From assembly GCF_008831285.2 (NCBI RefSeq), contig NC_045142.1, positions 2,175,001-2,239,000 on the forward strand: a DNA stretch of 64,000 bases. Direction: 5' to 3'. The stretch's first letter is position 1, and each line of letters opens with the position of its first letter. Origin of the DNA: Nymphaea colorata. Lineage: Eukaryota; Streptophyta; Magnoliopsida; Nymphaeales; Nymphaeaceae. Made by a program: the position numbers and the translations under genes. This document shows positions 45,756 to 59,075 of this stretch, piece after piece. The notes beneath the pieces are model-generated. The model was given only the letters and a program-made list of their open reading frames with translations, made no database searches and was not told the origin of the DNA.

Positions 45756-48700
45756 TCATGATCAAGGACTCAAGAAATTTGAATGCTCTATTTCTTTTTT
45801 ACGAATTCATCATATCAATTCAGGACAAAGAAAATGCAGATGGTGAATCTCAACCAACTACAGAGCAGGAATCTTGATGAAATGCAAATGATGCAAAATA
45901 AAGACTAAAAAAGAGAAGACAAACATATTTACGTGGTTCCATGGATTGAACCACCTAAGGACATGAGAAAGGTACTTCCACCATGCCATAACATGTGACA
46001 AGCTTTATTTCATAATATAGTGGAGTGCCAACTCAATCCTATCCTTTATTTTAGGAGAGCTGGTTACAAGATTTCCATGATGGTCATCAAAAAAATTTTT
46101 AACGTTAGTATTTGAGATTTTTTTTCTGGATTCATCGGCACTCCAAGGTCATCAAATTGACTTGCCTCTTTCTTGTTGAAAGCATTCATCAACTTCCTCA
46201 ATTAACACATGTTTTCTAGGCAACATGAACGATTGAATAATGATTTCATTTGCAATTTGCTAAGCCAACTAGATTTTATCTATTAATATCTTTTCTTCCC
46301 ATGATTTCCTACTCAATCTGTTGAGCCATCAGGTTCTCTGCCTTTTCAACCAAATCTAGTTGGATCCATAGATTGACTTGGACTATTGGACTTTATATGT
46401 TCAAAGAACGTTTTAGACTTCACAATCTCAAATGCTTCATAATTAATAGTTTTAGAAATTCACAATTTTCAAAAATGACAAACTTAATTTCCTTAACTGC
46501 TAGATGTGAGCAGAAATAAGTGGGGGGTTACCTATCTCTTGAATGCTATTAATGTAAATCACAATTTACTATTCTTAATGGATCACATTAGCTGAGCTTG
46601 AGGGAGCTAGGGTTGTTGGAGCACAAGTCAAGCTTGGGTAGCCGAGCTTGAACTCAACTACTTTCCTTGACCCAAGAATAGAGCTTCAGATTGTTTTGGG
46701 CAAAGCTTCATCTTGAGTGCTGAACACTTGTTTATATATGAAAACTTTTGACAGCAATTGATGGCTAACTTGGAAAGATATACTTGCCTCTGTTTTAAAA
46801 TATGAGATAATAAAGGAAATGGGAAATGGGACCCCACCTGTCGGTATGAGCTTCGGCTGTACCTGGTGCCCTCACCAGGAGTGACGAAAGGAAGGGTTGA
46901 GCAATGCCTAATATTAACTATGTGTTTTAATATAGACCTAGAAATGCCTATATGAATGCATGCTAATTTGAAAGAGGCTTGTTTTAGTAAAATGATGCAA
47001 TAAGCAAGTAGAAAAACACATGATTGTAAAACCCTATGTAAACTTCTAGGGTTTTACAAATGCACATAATATTCTTAGGAAAGCCCGTTCATCATGGGGT
47101 CCATGCATGCATCCTAAATCTACCTAATGCATGAGTTTCGGAAAGCGATGACATAAAAAACATGTTTGAAAAGAGATGTAAAGATGGTTAAACCTAGATT
47201 TTAAAAGAAATAAAGTCTGGGATCAGGCTAAAGGGGCATTAAAGTCCAGTCCTAATTGGAACACAGTTCTGATGTAGGCATGTTGAAGTTGGGTCCTGCT
47301 TCAAAGTTGGAACCAGGGTCAATTCTATGGGTCGACTTTGGCAGAGTAAGGTTCGAAACGAAGAGGAAAACTATCATAGATTCAAAATATAAATTTAGTA
47401 GGAACTTTGAAATTCATTTTGAAAACAAAAGCATTTAATTGAAAATGAATGCAAGAACAATTCTGGCATCTTAAAGGGGACAACCTAACAAACTAGAGGA
47501 TAAATGAAAGTTTCTTTGGCTTAAAGTGGATAATCAGGGAATCTTTGAAAATTCATCTTTAAGTAGAAAATAACATGGCCAAATCTAGGGAAAGCGGATG
47601 ATCAATTGACTTAAAGAGGGCAGTTAGTGGACTCACATCTGATTGAGCTAAAATAAAAGCGTAAATTGAGGGACAACCTAGCATTTTGATGTTTGAATGA
47701 ATAAAATTTAACTAGGAATTTATAAACTAGCTTGCATGCCTCTAAATTTGGAAAATAATGTGTTTCTTGGAGAAATTAAGAGGAGATGAACCACTTCAAT
47801 AAACTGAATTCATCTTTCTTGATTTTTGTTGGGATGTGCATTGTACTTAGCCTGAATGGAAAGTAATGTGTGTGTATAGCATGAATGCTATATTATGCAT
47901 GCCCATTTAATATAGATAGAAATATTTCAATAAAATACAAATAATATAATTTATATGGAAAATATAAAAATATAAACAAATGGACAATGGTGTACGCTTC
48001 CTCATATCACATCAATGACATGAAGTTGTTGCCAATTGCAACTTATGCTTCATTGAGCCACCAAAAGAACACAAATATGGCATAAAATGAAAAAAAAAAA
48101 CATGGTTCACAACGTCCATGTTTGTCTTCAACAAACTACGCAAACAAGGTCAAATGAAATGAAATTTGGGACATTGGCTCTGGACTGGCCCTAGGGTTGG
48201 TTGAAGATGATGGAATTCATATCGGTGTCCTAGAGTAAAAGAGAGAGAGTCAATAAGTTCATACAAGTTCTCGATTTCAAGGAATCTTAAAATTCAGGGC
48301 TTTGTAAAAAATAGGTTGCACTGTTTTGGGCAAACAACCTATCAAATGAGCTCGGAAATTAGACAAATAGTGTCTTTCTAAGGACACCTAAATCATAAAA
48401 ATTTAGACTTCTAGAACAAGAGAAATACATTTTCTAGGTTTTGAGAATTTTGGGTTTCTACAGAAACGATAGAAAATAGGTTCTGCTAAAACAAAGCGAG
48501 AAGCAAACAAATGAACACGATTTCTAGAAAATTTTGGAGGTAGCTGTGGGACATGATCTGAAGCTTTCCAGGGACATATAGATCATGAAAAGCTAAGCTT
48601 GGAACATGAAGTTACAACTTATGTAACACAAACTAATTTTTGGTTCTCTAGAATTCAAAAGGGGCGAATGGTTGCCTCTAATACTAAAGGGGACTAATGG

Positions 48701-50105
48701 CTTTAGTTTGGAGAGAAACAAATGGGACTTCTAAAAGCTGTGGGAAATCAAGTTCCAACAATGAAATGTATGCAAATATGCAAGGCACCATGCTTAACAA
48801 GCGATGAAAGCATTATAAGCAAAGAAAGTGATAGTAAAAAGACAAAAGCGGAGTACACTAACAATTTGTTTGGCAACAAAAACACTTTGTGTGTATCTCA
48901 TAAATCTATCCCAAAAATTAAAGTAGGTGCATTGAACAATAGTTCTAGCGTTTGATGAACTTGTCCCGATCTTTTGATCAGTAGATTAATAAAACAACAC
49001 AAAGTTATTTTGCTATCAAATGACCCATAAAGGGACTAAACAACACATTACATGTGCTTCAAATGCCATGAAATGTGATACTAAACATCCAAATGCATGA
49101 ATTGCCACTCTTTAATCAATGAAACACAAGAATAAGGTCTAGGATTATATCTTTCGCGGTCCTAGTCCTAAGGTGGAAGTTCAAGGTTCACACAATAAGT
49201 TTCTATAGATAACTACAGAAATAGTCAGCAAGGTGTGGCAAATTTGGAAGACTGTTTGGACTGAATTTTGGATTTAGATAGAGAATGTCAAGGGCTTTTC
49301 AACGAATTATTATATGCCTAAATCGGAGCTCTAAGCTAAGAGTTATTGCTTCCTAAAGCTAAACCAATTTCAGGCGTACTTCTGCTCGTGTCTTCATAAA
49401 TGCATAAAGTAGTAAGACTTTGATGGGCAAAAGGGGGCCCAATGGCTGGTTTTCCAACAAATTGGGTCTGAGGATACAAGAGCTGGATCGTCTCAGAACA
49501 TGTCTTCAAATTGGGGAAAATTTGGGCTTGAAAGAGAAGAGTTAGAAGCTCAGCATTTGTGGAAGGAGCTAGAGGAATTGTGGAGTTGTCATGAAACAAA
49601 TCCTACTTCTGCTCTGGTCTTCCTAAACGCTGAAAATAGTCAAAGTTTGAAGGGGCAAATGGGGGCTCAATGGGTTGGTTTTTCAACAAATTGGGTCTTA
49701 GAATACTAGACTTGGATCGGCTCAGATATATTCATCAAATTGGAGAAAATTTGGGCTAGAAAGAGTACTGAAGGCCCAGCATTTGCAAAAGGAGCTAGAT
49801 GGATGAATTAAGGAGTTGTCCTGAAACAAATCCTACTTTTGCCCGGGTCTTCCTAAATGTAGAAATCACTCAAAGTTTGAAAGGGCAAACAGGGTGCTCA
49901 ATCATCTAGTTTTCCGGCCAAATTGGGTCTCAGAATACTAGAGTTGGATCGGCTCAGATCTTGTTTTCAAGTTGGAGTAAATTTGGGGGTATAGTCAAAG
50001 GCCCAACATTTACTCAAGGAGCTAGATGGATTGCAGGGTTGTCATCAAATGGGTTCTACTTCTGCTCGGGTATGTGAAAAGTAGTCAAGTTTGAAAGACA
50101 AATGG
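45756..50105 (+). repeat. Large direct repeat, copy 2 (4.35 kb; partner 38,929-42,360)
   Basis: Colinear with copy 1 apart from the extra 47,575-48,413 segment, which starts near GGCCAAATCTAGGG. The sequence resumes at AACAAGAGAAATACATTTTC in both copies. It ends in three to four ~227-bp monomers (about 49,380-50,100) and then joins the dispersed repeat at 50,115. Open frames within it (48,722-48,955; 49,500-49,709) are products of the repeat and not conserved as coding. Confidence 0.75.
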
Positions 50106-50114
50106 GACAACCAA

Positions 50115-50690
50115 GAGTTTTTATGTGGTGCAGTTTCTTGCTGCATATATTTGAGAAGAACCCCATTTCTACGAAGTCCGACTCATTTAAAATTTGGATC
50201 AAAACATGCCCTGATATGAGCCACTGAGAACCGATACAGAGGAATCAATTGTCTTGTGGTGCGACCGGTGACAAGTAATGATCTTTAATCAGTCATGCAG
50301 TCTTTGAGTTTGATTTTAGTGAAGGCCGAAGTCTCTCTCATTTTGCACATTCCACATAGTTCAAGGTTGCTTTTGGTGTCTTGGAATGATATCTCTGTTA
50401 TGATTCAACTTGCATGCCGGTGTCTTTTTTTTGTAGTACATAGAGTTGGTGCAACTAAATTTTGCAGTGGATGCTGGCTCTCTTCTACCAGCCCACCTGT
50501 TGCACCAACTCCATTCGTGATTCTTACAACAGGTTTAATTGCTTCAACTCAGAAGATGTGGGTATACATTGTTTTTATTTTTAAACCAATTTGAATGTTT
50601 GTAAAAATATTTTTTTAACTGAAAAACGTTGATGCAGGCCGATACTAATATTCACAACATTGCTTTAAGGTAAAAGAGAACTTTGCTTTT
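50115..50690. repeat. Dispersed ~590-bp repeat, copy 2 (partner 28,520-29,113)
   Basis: Same orientation as the 28.5-kb copy and directly abutting the end of the large direct repeat. The match starts at CAAC(A/C)AAGAG and fades after GGTAAAAGA(G/A)AA. Confidence 0.8.
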
Positions 50691-52535
50691 TAGAAATATG
50701 AAAATGAAAGCCAGACATTTTTCCAAGGAGTGTTTGATTGGCGGAAACCGTTTTTTTTCCTAGGAAAGATATGCATAGAACATCACGGCTCTCTCAGATT
50801 AGGCGAAGAGGTGAATAGATATATTAACCATTCTTGTTAAAGTCGCAACCCTTGGGAAAATAAGAGGTTGGGTGAAGACTTCGGCATTCAACTGGGTGAT
50901 GGGTTTCTCTACTCATTTAAAAAGTCGATCTCATTGGAATAAAATCGATGGCAACTGTCTGATTTTGCTGGCCAGTTAAGAGTGAGTACATATTGTTTCG
51001 TCATTTTAAGATTTTTCTTAGTTAATTTTCAATACTTATTTATTTATTTATTTTAAATGATTGCCGATTCACAATTGGTTCAGTCCAATCGATGGATCCG
51101 CCGATTTAGAAGAACCCGGAAAAAATGGTCAGACCAATGACTCAGTGAGAGTCCAATTTGGTAAAACTAATTTCTCATTAACGGGGCGTTACTTCTCAAA
51201 TGAAAAACTTGCTTCTCATTGTCGTCCACTCTCTCTCATTATTTTTCCTCAATTCATTTTATAGATTTCCCACAAATATAAATAATAATTTATTACTATC
51301 AATTGCATACAATTCAATTTTCTTATTAAATTTTATCCCACTTCTTACTCATTTCCGTGAAAGAGAATTCAATAGTTTAACACAAACTACACTTGATATA
51401 ATCTGCAGATCTAGTGGACCCTCTAAATTCTTCTTGGACCATGGCTCATGCAAGAAAAGTAACAGAGAAGTTGTCGTGCATTCTACATATATTTCAAGGA
51501 TAATTTAAAGACGACCATAGCTTAGTTTTCCATTAAATTAACTTGATTTTATATATGTTTGATGGATACGATGCGCCAATCATATTTAAGAAGAAATAAG
51601 CATTTCTCAAATGGCATACATGGGTTAGATAAGCCTGATTAATAGGCCTGGTGAGGCCAGTCTCTTGGTTTGGTTCATATTCTGTTCAAGAAAAAAGGCT
51701 AATTGTTGATAAATTTGGAATCGATCTGGTTCATATGGCCTATATCTGAAAATATGGAGCAGAGTCAAGGACTTCTGTAGGGAGCAAGACACACATCAAC
51801 TAGACGGTTGTGCATTCACTATTTACTGTTCAAAAGAGTAATGCAAATTGACAACCAAACTTTTACCGGTCCGTCAGTCCGACCAGCTATGTGATATCTG
51901 AAATGAGTTTGGTTTCTTGTACATGGCGGGGAATGAGTACCACTAGCCCGCCTGAAGGCCGGTAAACGAATAGCCGGATCGAACTGCAATCCGTTGCATA
52001 TGATTGCCCGAATGGCACTTTTGGATCTAATTTGTAATCCAAAACGCAGTTGGCAATACTTGTTCCTGACCCAGTCTATGGGCACAGACAGATGCTGCAT
52101 GGACCTAGAAAAATCAGTGTTGGATCTGAATCGGATCCGGGACAAAGATTTGGTGCTTCTGCATCCTCATGATGGTTGGTACAAGATGGGTATAATCCGG
52201 TTCAGATGCTGCAGAACAAAATCTTTGTTCACTTTTAGGCAATGATTTAGGTGAAAGCAGTGCAGCCAGGGGCAGGAAAAGATGTGAAGGAATGGAATAT
52301 GGGAGAAGGTTTTGATGGATGAGAGCGAGGGAATAGGAACTCTTTCTGAGGATGGTAGCTCGGCACACAAGATAAAAGGCACGAAGAATATCCCTCTTTA
52401 TGGGAAAAGCAAGGAGTAAAAACAAAAGCAGAAAGATAGAGATTCCTGTCTAGGAGAGAGCCATAGGGAAAACATTAGCTGGTTGATCTCTATTCTCAGT
52501 CGTCGGATAGCCTCCAAATTGACATAATCAGTGTC
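50691..52535. other. Intergenic DNA, no gene supported
   Basis: Mixed composition. Frames at 51,200-51,508 plus and 51,819-52,145 minus (about 100 aa) have no recognisable domain and no gene-like neighbours. AT-rich from 51,240 to 51,390. Confidence 0.4.
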
Positions 52536-52968
52536 AGGGGTGAACAATGAGTCGAGCTCGACTCGTCCAAGCTCGGCTCGTGAACGAGTTCGAGCCAAGT
52601 CATTTGCTTAACAAGTCAAGCTTGAGTTCATGAGTCGACTCGTTCAAATAATCGAGTTGAGTTCGAGTTCACTGAACTCAAACTGTTAAAGCTCGACTTG
52701 GCTCGAAAATGATGTGTAGCGATTTTTTAAATATCCGACTCATTCTTTTAATTAAAAAACCGGCATATTGACGTTAATTAATTATGTAAGTTTTTTCAAA
52801 AGCTCCTTCAAGTTTGTGCAGCCTTAATCGAGTCGAGCTCGAGCTTAACATGTAATTGTCGAGTCGAGCTCGAGCTGCTTCTGTCGAGCTATTCTTGAGC
52901 TCGAGGTATTAGTAGAGCCATGATCGAGCTGGCTGAACTCAGGCTCGATTGGGCTCGTGTTCACCCCT
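52536..52968. mobile_element. GAGCTCG-rich foldback element, copy 2
   Basis: Perfect 10-bp terminal inverted repeat AGGGGTGAAC / GTTCACCCCT. The interior is dense in GAGTCGAGCTCGAG motifs on both strands around an AT-rich centre with GACGTTAATTAATTATG. Related to 4,412-4,856 (shared GAGTCATTTGCTTAAC and TAATTGTCGAGTCGAG). No coding capacity. Confidence 0.75.
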
Positions 52969-55252
52969 AATTAACGTTCTAGTTTAGAGTTTTGTATATC
53001 GAGCCGATATAAAAGTAATATTTGAGTGATGATAGCTAAGATAAGTTTTTTCTTGGGTAGACTAGGCAGATCGAAATGGATGGTGTTATAAGATTTCGTC
53101 ATGGTGCGGAAAATTAAAAAAAAGGCTATGAAATAGGACACAAGGTAGTAGGCCCACATACATATATAAACTCTCTAGTTTGTGTCAAGCATTTAGGGTT
53201 CCTTTGAATGAAATTGTTATATGTTGTTTTGCCTTGAAAATGCCATTTAAAGTGCATTTGAGTGACTTCAAAAATTAAACTTTCTTAGAAGACAACATTT
53301 TCATAAAAGAAGCAGAGAATTATTCTTTTTATAAAGCGCTTTGTCTTTTCATAAAAGTACAAAGTGAATACATTTGTACCTACATATAACATTGCACCAA
53401 TTTTTTATTTAAAAAATAAATTGAACCTTGTACCTGAATTTGAGAATTTCAAACCCAAAACACTTAAACCGTGTCATATAAATCTATCAACTTTGAAATA
53501 AAAACTTTTCTTGATTACCCGTTTTTCTTCTCCTAAAACGATAAACTTTTCCTTTTAGCCAAATTGATTAAAACAATTATGTTGTGTCAGATGGAAGAGG
53601 ATAAACTAATACTGTTTATGTTTTAGGAAATTAAACAACAGATACTTTTGGGTGAGCGGAAATTGCTCGAAGAGGCCGAAGTTTTGCCTATTTTAAGACT
53701 TGGGAAGATCTGTGGTACACTAGTCAACTAAAATGTTGCACTATCACTGTTTGCAGTTCATAAAAATAACGTTCATAAAAATTGAATTGATTGATAACCG
53801 GATTCTCACCAGCCCATCAGCGCTACACTATGCCTTTCGAGCTAAAATAACAGACACTTTAGGGATGAAATGTGATCTAAACAACGACCAAATCCCAAAG
53901 TCTAAGAAGTCTATAGTGTCATGGGTCACAAAACAATGGATATGCTTGAACATGAAAAACTAAGATGAGCTAGTAGCAACTGCACAGAATATTTTGAGGG
54001 GAAGTCTGCTTATGTCTAATAGGCAAAAATGGCGGTCCCTTTTCTGAAAAATTTTCAAATTAGATTTTTCTTTGCTCATTAAGCAGTCAAAATGTGCATT
54101 GGCCAAGGAAAAAAAAAAGTGTAATATTCCAAATAGAATAATTTCCAGGTTCTCTAGGCTCATTATATGGCTGACCTACTAAATGGACAATCAGAAAATT
54201 CCTGTTCGGGGGCAAAATTTATTATTTTATCAAAATTTAACATGCTGCTAGAGAGGTTTTTTGAAAAGTTATCAACATAAAAAATTATATTTTTTTAGGA
54301 TTTTAAGGGGCAAAAAACTTTCACCTGGTTCTCCAGGCCCTCTGCTTGTGTGATATACCTCGGACTCCTTTTGCTTAAGAAGTTTTTGCACCGTGCAAAA
54401 TATACATTTTTCATTCTCTCATCGAATCAGTGAAAAAGTGATGCACTAGCCCCATTGATCAAGTAACATTATCTGATTAATATTATTTTAGATTTCCCGG
54501 GATTTTGTCATTATTTATTCTTTCTCAATTGATAGAAGGACCCGCAGAAAGGATTATAGATATGACAAGTCCTTTTCTTATTGTTTTTTTTTTTCAATTT
54601 ATATTTTTTTATAAATTAATTTTTCATTGTTCCACTTGAAAAAACATGATAAGATTCTATCAATTTTCTTATTTTTTTTTCATGGAAAAAACGATTCAAT
54701 TCAAAAAATTATTTTGTTGCATATATGAAAGAGACGATTGTTCTATTTATGAAGAAATAAGATGAAGTTAACAAATTCAGACACTTGCTTTGCATATACA
54801 ATAAAAACCTACACTGCTTCAATGATTTATCAAAATCAGGCAAGTTATTGATTTAAAGGTACATTGCTGCACGGATCTTAAGCAAGAAATTAGCTTGAGC
54901 TAGATTTGGGAAAACCCTCAATGTTGGTTTATTTGGCTTTTTGATAATATTTTTTTCTTCTGTTTTTTTTTTTTAAATCCAAGCACCAAGAATTTTAAAA
55001 TCAAGTCGTTTAATTCCATTTCTATCTTTCCCAGGATATTTTAACTAAACAAGCATCCAAAAAGACTGTATCAAAGAAAAGGTGAGAATTTAGAAGAATT
55101 CTCTTTTCTCACTTTTAGTTTGAAAAAAGAGGAATGTGTTTCATTAATAATGTACACACGTGATTGGATATTCTTCTTCAGGAGGTTAACTACCCATTAG
55201 ACCCGAAGGCTCCTTCATTCCTCCTACCTTCGGGTTTATGGCTGCGTCTCAA

Positions 55253-55392
55253 CTTAGGTGGAGCATAATATACCTTTCAACTTGAGTGTTGTGCTCTCAT
55301 ATTTAATGGTTCAGGAGAGTAACACCCATGAGAATAGAGCATTTGATGTCTTTTCTACCTACCTTCCTACTCAACCAACTATGCTACGCCCC
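55253..55392 (-). mobile_element. tRNA-derived SINE, copy 2
   Basis: The minus strand reads GGCGTAGCATAGTTGGTTGAGTAGG (box-A-like head), then CTCATGGGTGTTACTC at the end of the tRNA-like part, and the tail GGTATATTATGCTCCACCTAAG, as in the 28.3-kb copy. Box B is decayed. Confidence 0.55.
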
Positions 55393-55969
55393 TTCAAGCA
55401 AGAAAATTCCTATTCCTTAAATTTAAATTGAGAAATAAGATCAAATCCATATTTGTCTGTTTGGTGGCCATAGTGGCAGTTCTAGTAATCTTTCCCAAAC
55501 TTGGAGGAAGAAATGAGTGAAATGACTTTAATATCATATTAAGACAACAAGATGATAAATGCCAGAATTGTTAAAATCCAGTCAACCCGAACCGGACTCG
55601 CCGACTCAAATGAAGTACGGAGCTGATACGGTGACTCGATACACTGCATGGTTGAACGTTGTGCGTGAATTTTTGAACAAATTTAACTACTTGTTTTCCA
55701 AAAGAGTACATGTCATTAAAGCAATACTCTGATTCTACCCGCTGTTTTTTTTTTGTTCAAAGTGATTTTATTCAAGAAACTAGGAAAATTAAGCACCTTC
55801 CAGGTTCATTCCATAACTTTGCTTCACCAGAGGCACAGAAAAAGGTTCACCACTTGCTATATGGGACCAGCTGATATCAGATAGCAATTACTTGCAGCTA
55901 ATCTTTCTCCAAAATTCTAAAGAAGAAAACCTTACTCTATGCAAGCTGCTTGAGATCAGCTCATATATG

Positions 55970-56011
<42 letters not shown>

Positions 56012-58270
56012 TATGTTGGTCCCAACCAAGGAATCAGTAAGATATGATGCAAGATATGTCTTATTCCATTGTTGATGGGATATATTTTGAAATATTTGGA
56101 TTGCTAAACGGTTCAGATTTAATTAAAGTCCTAACTTTTGCATCTCTGGATCACCAATGTACTGGCTTGGTTGATGAGCATGTTGAACTTGGCTCAGTTG
56201 GTTTAGAGCTCAAACTTTACAGCAAAATGCATGTCCTTTTTTTTCCCCTTCAAGAACCCATCTAAACTGGTTTAAAATGTTTCTATAAACAAACAAGCAT
56301 GAGATCAGATTGCTCAGCCGCGGCTCGATCCGTATGTTGGAATTCTAGTTAGCACCCACAATGAGATCGAACCGAGTTCAGATACCTAAGTTCAGTTATT
56401 CTGCTCGATCTCCTGCTCGGCGCGGGCCATGAACATGCAAATGTGCTCATGACCAAACAATTGGGACCAGACCAACAGATCCTTTATTTTGTGGAAAGAG
56501 AAAATGCAGTCAAGTTTTTAGGTCCCTGAACATGCACTCTTAGCACAAGGCATCTTATAATGGCTTTAAGAGACAAAGAATGATACCATCCACACTTTTG
56601 AATGAGCATCCATTCAACTTTATCTGCCTATATACATGCATGCACCACATAGTTTGTGCACAACACTGGGCCTCGCTGGGTCTTGACAGCCTTCAGTCAA
56701 GTTTCTGCCCGGCCACTTTTCGCCCGAGTTCTCCCATGGTGTTGTCTTTGTAAAGCTTGGCGGTTGGCGCTCACCTAGGGTTTTCCTTACAACAATCTAG
56801 CCGGCTAAGTGCTCCGGTCCGTCGGCCAACAGGGCCCGACATACTTTCACTGCCCTTTTTCCCTTTTGGAAGCACTGTTAGCTTGGAGCTGGTAATCTGC
56901 ATCCTGAGGTTTAGGCCTTCTGCCCTAAAACCTGATCCTCTGGATGCAGGTTACCACCTCCCTTCTAATCTCAATTGCCTAGCTGCCTGCTTCTTCTTGC
57001 CATGCATGGTGAAAGGTATAAACTTAAACTCACAGTTCTTTCCTTTTCTTTTGGGGATTCTAAAAATAAGGGAACTATTGAATCTTAGAACTTATTTGAG
57101 CTGCCAACTTATGATATGCATATATTTACCATGCTTCACTCTGGTTTTATGATCATCATCAGTTGTAACTGCAGCATGCTTTTGGTGCTCATGTTCTGTG
57201 TCGATGGGTGAAGCTTGAATATATAAATATATATGTGTGTGTGTGTATGTGTGTGTGTGTGTGTGTGTTTGGATATACATCACACACGCACTCACACATA
57301 CACACAAGATAAGAACATTTGAAAGGGATGTATTGTAAGAAAAATATTGTGTTTTTGGAACTTGTTCTAAGAACCATAGCGTGATTATAAATGTTGTTCC
57401 TAGATTGAGTAACTGAAACACTACCGTTAGAACAAGAACATGGTGTAATCGAACCATGTATTTTTAAGAATCTGTTTGGTAGGCACAATGATCACACTCT
57501 GAACATCAATGCTAAGAATTTTTTAACTTAATTGATTACGAGTATGGAAGAAGAGTAACTAAGAAAAGCAAAATGAATTGAATGTGCGCTTAATTATAGG
57601 CCTTCCAGGCGGCAGTGGCCGGCATCCATGATTTTCACAGTGGACGTGCCACTAAGAAGGCGTTTGGTAAGAGGAACGCTAATATAACACTCTATAAATC
57701 TGTCGCAAAGATTGAAGCAGATTCATAAAATAAAAGAACACAATGTTTCATGAATATGCTCTTATATTTGGAATAAATTCATGAAACATTATGTCAATAA
57801 TGCTTCTATTGTCATACACCTTAAGTAACAGCTTGCTAGGGGTTAGGCCTGTTGTCAAATACTTCTTAAATTTCACTGCCTCAGTAAATACTCGAGTAAG
57901 AATCAAATCAAGTAGGATCTGCTCATATTCAAGCTGATTCAACTCTGCTTAGATGGGTATAAAGAAAACATATATAAGCCACTATTAATCAGATCATGTT
58001 TGGTTCATGGTTTGTTTTAGAGCCGGAAAATGCCTCAACAAAATCCGATCCACTTAATCCATTTTTCATGCTGAGTTAGAATCTTTATTTTTTAAACCCC
58101 TTTTTTTTCATAAAAGAAAGCTCTTGTACACTTGAGTTCGATACTAGATATTTGCCCAAAAAAAAATTCTTTCTTAGTCATAATTCAGCTTTTTGTAATA
58201 TACTTTAAATATCATCATATTCAAGGGAGACACAAATTTTGGCTGGACAATAACTTTAAATGCTTTTAGG

Positions 58271-58317
<47 letters not shown>

Positions 58318-58907
58318 AATAAAATATATCATATCATTAACATAAAAATAAATAATCGTCCAGAACTAACAATTAGATAGCTTTTGGGCAAGAGAGACTT
58401 TGGTTCTCAAGAACTAAAAAATTAATGATGTCTGTGATCGGGCTCAGTGGAGCACTCGTCACCTAGTGGGTCCATCCAAATTAAGATAATTTTTCCTTTT
58501 CATTTTTTAAGGGCTTTTTCTTTTTGAGAATTAAAAGTTTTTGTCACTTCAAACTGATTACGTGTTCATAATTGATGATAAATTAAAATACACTTGCGTA
58601 ATTAAATATTATTAAGAACACCTCAACAAGCTAAGTTGATGAGGCAAAATAATTGAAATATTTGTTCAAAACTGGAGTCCAACTCAATCAATGTCATTGA
58701 TCGATTTCTTAATTGTATGTAATTCTTTTATCACCTGACTTTTAATCAAAGACTGGTGTATTTCTTATATCATATTAATGGTCAAAACAATAGTCATTAC
58801 TTCTTACTAAATGACCAACTTGATTTTGGTGAATAGGAGGTTAAATAACCCAATGCCCGAAACTGAGGTTCGAGAGTCGCCCCATTCCCCTGCTTGCGGA
58901 GTCGAAA

Positions 58908-59075
58908 CAGTGGTGAAGCCACATAAAGACTGGTGTGGGCAACTGCCCACACTATACCCGTAATTTTTCTTTATTTTTATTTACTTTGTTATATATGCAA
59001 GTGCCCCTTCAAATATGAAAATATGTAAATTAAGTGTTCCTTTAAACAAAAAAATTTCTGGCTTTGTCAGTGAAC
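58908..59075 (+). mobile_element. hAT-like terminal fragment
   Basis: CAGTGGTGAAGCCACATAA then CTGGTGTGGGCAACTGCCCACAC matches 28,193-28,146 (minus) base for base at most positions. Typical of a hAT left end (CAG-GGGGAGCCA). The 3' limit is uncertain and no transposase is present. Confidence 0.45.

Noticed and set aside
38929-50105. Complete LTR retrotransposon
   Set aside because: Direct repeats are present, but I found no primer-binding site, polypurine tract, gag-pol or target-site duplication, and the copies differ by an 839-bp segment. Kept as direct repeats only.
56757-57152. 131-codon plus-strand frame in a GC-richer patch
   Set aside because: No recognisable domain and no gene-like splice structure. 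The frame ends in ordinary AT-rich DNA.
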